Positions 63,701 to 64,000 of a DNA stretch of 64,000 nt are shown here, one piece after another (the first letter of the stretch is position 1; every line of letters begins with the position of its first letter). Under the pieces are notes generated by a model that did not search any database, had not been told where the DNA came from, and saw only the letters and a program-made list of their open reading frames with translations. Position numbers and translations under genes: made by a program. This stretch comes from Candidatus Thermochlorobacteriaceae bacterium (GTDB lineage: Bacteria > Bacteroidota > Chlorobiia > Chlorobiales > Thermochlorobacteraceae). The stretch spans positions 1 to 64,000 of the forward strand of contig JAJUFC010000011.1 of NCBI GenBank assembly GCA_029263855.1, in the 5' to 3' direction.

Positions 63701-64000
63701 AGTGCCACGCGGCACCAAACCTTCATTTGTGCAAGTAATCGTGCCTGCCGTTTGGCGATACGTGCCATAGACCACGAGCGCGTTGCCCGATGCGGAAATC
63801 GTTGCGCCGTCGTTCCAGAGTTGCGCATTTTCGCCTAACTCAACCGATGCGCCCGGCGACGCGCCGGTTTCAGGTCCGCCCAAGTCATAGTTCGGCGAGC
63901 CTGATGAGACCAAGTCGCTAATGGTGATGTTCGGTCCTAAACGCAAGATGCCGTTGGTGATGACGAAGCGTTGTCCGCCTGCGGTCGTTGTGCCGCCGTT
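57581..64000 (-). CDS. Giant T9SS adhesin-like protein, body (5' end beyond the window)
   Basis: The frame is open to the right edge (the nominal TTG start at 63946 is internal), so more than 2100 residues are present and the N-terminus is missing. The sequence is low-complexity G/S/T/N/V with imperfect strand repeats ('GNLTLDNAQNPGATLTANQT', 'LTLTSGNIVTG'), predicting a long beta-solenoid. Modules recur: TAGDANRF / TAGSSAEF, a 'NWENAANWTT' or 'NWNTTSSWTT' turn and 'GAGDVVIIGD' motifs, as in other FCB surface beta-helix proteins. The last residues (LARESAHERL) make no sense in this frame. A one-base shift near 57631-57637 (gcgcgg) would join it to the fibronectin/T9SS segment. Confidence 0.75.
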   Translation of the reverse strand, partial: NGGTTTAGGQRFVITNGILRLGPNITISDLVSSGSPNYDLGGPETGASPGASVELGENAQLWNDGATISASGNALVVYGTYRQTAGTITCTNEGLVPRGTGAVVMEGGVLNAEKYRPSTLGGSDPRGSFRLSGGTVNINASFPGSSNNGYARFCMPYLDQVFIMTGGTLNIADPETGGTAVNGLIDIRCSPSNINVTGGTINATIPASGTDARISATASMPNFTVNKAGAGAAQLVLAAINSAVDGGSGVGANTARPLTVLGDFTIQTGSSPLFNANNQNVTIGGTLNVQTSTTFRTGTNTVTFTGDGSDFITIAGTLEVNTGSPGFHNLTVQRASGTLFISQNIIVRNTLTLIGSAPFSDNGFEILALGNVTNSGVHQSTGSGQLRLAGSATQIIGGDGTGQFGNLTLDNAQNPGATLTANQTINGTLTLAGSTSLFNIDIYRLRINNGATGAITTTGGGFGTTKYIRVNAVPTSPGVERYITGTGNYLFPVGELDGTTDKYTPAEVSINTFTDDGYIAINPADQVLATTGGTDPDILSYYWRVRHTGFTTLPTVSHRFTYDNADIGGTEADYVPGRVLDASPFTRSTDGGTDDVLDGSNQVVFNGASTTGTYPGTGFTLANANYTAGDANRFSGAPTVYRSFSAVATGFPGLNWNTTSSWTTGTSHTTGQVVPSAPPGAGDVVIIGDPGGTQHSVFVPAGATVNCAELRFNSGTGPDFNSGGRLSLNETSTANVTAVNNDVVGTGGTIYLEFNNASFPTFTGDISGWSNGTGVYIYNMTENNNTPGRLIPTTVPSVYPNLRFEGGRGGTANRIAILPAVNLTVRRSMFIDEQCTVRLSDGASGDIDIAQDIRLGRPSAGQAGRLEFPNTNTNVRTVTVGRDLRYGAETTAGGNNELTIQAGAANVEHRLRIGRDISMIGTAGTQTALLDLFDAATEGRVALELFGTDNGLFTKDGSTTADLWRIIVNKGADTTASFSLDRNITLSGVTALNGGATKTITLQNGRLILNNASLNLNLTSGGAPFQIPSTAGLILQAGTAIVTGTNTGILLDGLLRIAGGTLDAGDGSTTDTRYIEYSSSGNARFQLWSGTVNVNSQIRRSPFATAGVLKYQQLGGTLTIHGRGGVATRAKFDVSENSGSEFAMSAGTITLRRGGGTSYGDLYLRPPTSSVTGGTIVLDATGVGNQTYQIDCNISLNELTITGSAGNVATGRLRVNPLTLTNLLSLSGDLTISNDNSIFDANGLNVFIGGDLINNNSSTATGLNVGGFRPITATQTTTFNRAGAQSIGSSAANLTNFANLALTGSSGTLTLNRNIRVNSNLTINAGKTLADNGNTATVIGNVTNNGTHTSTGAGRILLGGTTQQQLSGTGTYGNLELNNAAGAQTLNNVTITDVFTLTNGVLDIGSNLLSLTNTGAAVSGTFSATRMIRTNGNNTDQGVQKSYPTGASNFLFPVGTGSRYTPARLNVTANTATGTIRVAPVNNVHPGVEAGANVLRYYWVVRSTGFAGLTVNHSYNDNADGGDATLPVTGTPDRVGRLNPDLGPPNWDPIGGFVTGWTYNNTNRSIATTAGVNFINGDYTAGSSAEFSSIPVYTSIASGNWENAANWTTTPTTNTPPRAGSNVVIDNAHTIATQPNAIISATIAAGGSGYAVGNVLTVNGGTGGQVTVTAVGGLGAITGIRITNGGSGYPVGTTTQTTTGGSGAGATVNITTSLGKVGNSVTINSTGVLNLSNTIGHNFSVISGTGTLRLAPTGGGSYVFPGGSATGFLSSGGGTVEFSGATNGTLPSTPTSYNNVVFSNTSGATASYPNANLTLAGTLTVNGGGTVDNPDNRNVTVSGAFNISGGSVYNAGNGTLSIGGNFAGSGTYTFNANGSSIPITGRLTNTGTFNANSSAITISGADGGGSNYSFANTGTFNAGTGTVTFTGGSAQTIGGSLTTFNNLTVNKSANAITLAGATDQQVNGTLTLTSGNIVTGSNALRLGTASSVSGGSNSSHIVGNVTGLFPTTSATRRYPFGNSGVYRPLDIVGQASGGTAELRGTIQTGSSEAVTTTFAGGIAAVSFARYFQFQNSANPLTVTAVENMRINSDDGFGALNPNNNARIATAVSPASPVTWTGRTLVAAQHLARESAHERLNQFV

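Overview
The window reads as chromosomal DNA of a free-living, oxygen-using bacterium of the Bacteroidota/Chlorobiota (FCB) group. Four secreted proteins carry the C-terminal sorting domain of the type IX secretion system (T9SS; an NPFNP core and a final K-rich strand), which is typical of that group. Two features point towards the Chlorobiota side: a consensus sigma70-type promoter (TTGACA, 17 bp, TAAAAT) before lipA, and a b6-type cytochrome b next to a Rieske protein. A Chloroherpeton- or Thermochlorobacter-like organism would fit, but no rRNA or photosynthesis gene is present to settle it. Heme A synthase, a Sco protein and a DUF420 protein indicate a heme-copper oxidase elsewhere in the genome.

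Layout. 1-5.4 kb (+): the end of a Uma2-type nuclease gene, the helicase pcrA, an unannotated 50-residue membrane peptide and a T9SS cargo protein. 5.5-18.7 kb (-): recO with a bacterial CDC48-type AAA+ ATPase, an interspersed inverted repeat, a glycosyltransferase with uppP, a 1951-residue beta-strand-repeat T9SS protein, methylmalonyl-CoA epimerase and rho. 19.1-22.1 kb (+): a small gene coupled to a secreted formylglycine-generating-enzyme-like protein, a repeat-bearing T9SS protein and a small membrane protein. 22.3-26.5 kb (+): an electron-transfer cluster, the main point of interest. 26.6-33 kb: a DNA glycosylase, a zinc phospholipase/nuclease-like protein, pta, a beta-barrel protein and a minus-strand operon for a type III polyketide synthase, an isoprenylcysteine-methyltransferase-like enzyme, a small membrane protein and a nitroreductase. 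33-39.9 kb (+): a 2-oxoacid dehydrogenase E2, a DUF4259 protein, a decayed beta-barrel gene beside a small inverted-repeat element, lipA, a TolB-like protein, a coupled membrane protein/NAD-binding pair and mutY. 39.9-55.6 kb (-): ferredoxin, a cyclic-nucleotide-binding protein, a cation exporter, two LolC/E-like permeases, D-lactate dehydrogenase, a membrane diguanylate cyclase next to two PstS-like lipoproteins, a bacterioferritin, the oxidase-assembly genes (DUF420, sco, ctaA), rseP, dxr and a DJ-1/PfpI protein. 55.8-64 kb: a lipoprotein, then a giant minus-strand T9SS adhesin-like gene that runs off the right edge and carries a frameshift before its secretion domain.

The most unusual system is at 22.3-26.5 kb. 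A Rieske protein and a cytochrome b6-type protein sit between two membrane proteins that both keep the first-helix signature of cytochrome bd oxidase subunit CydA (His, then Gly nine residues later). The second of these is fused to a cytochrome c domain and lacks the His ligand expected for heme b558. By inference this is one quinol-oxidising supercomplex in which a Rieske/cytochrome b module passes electrons through heme c to a divergent bd-type oxidase pair. Biochemistry is not known to me for this exact gene order. Also notable are the PstS-like/diguanylate cyclase operon (phosphate or anion sensing without a PstCAB transporter) and the BpsAB-like polyketide operon with an added nitroreductase.
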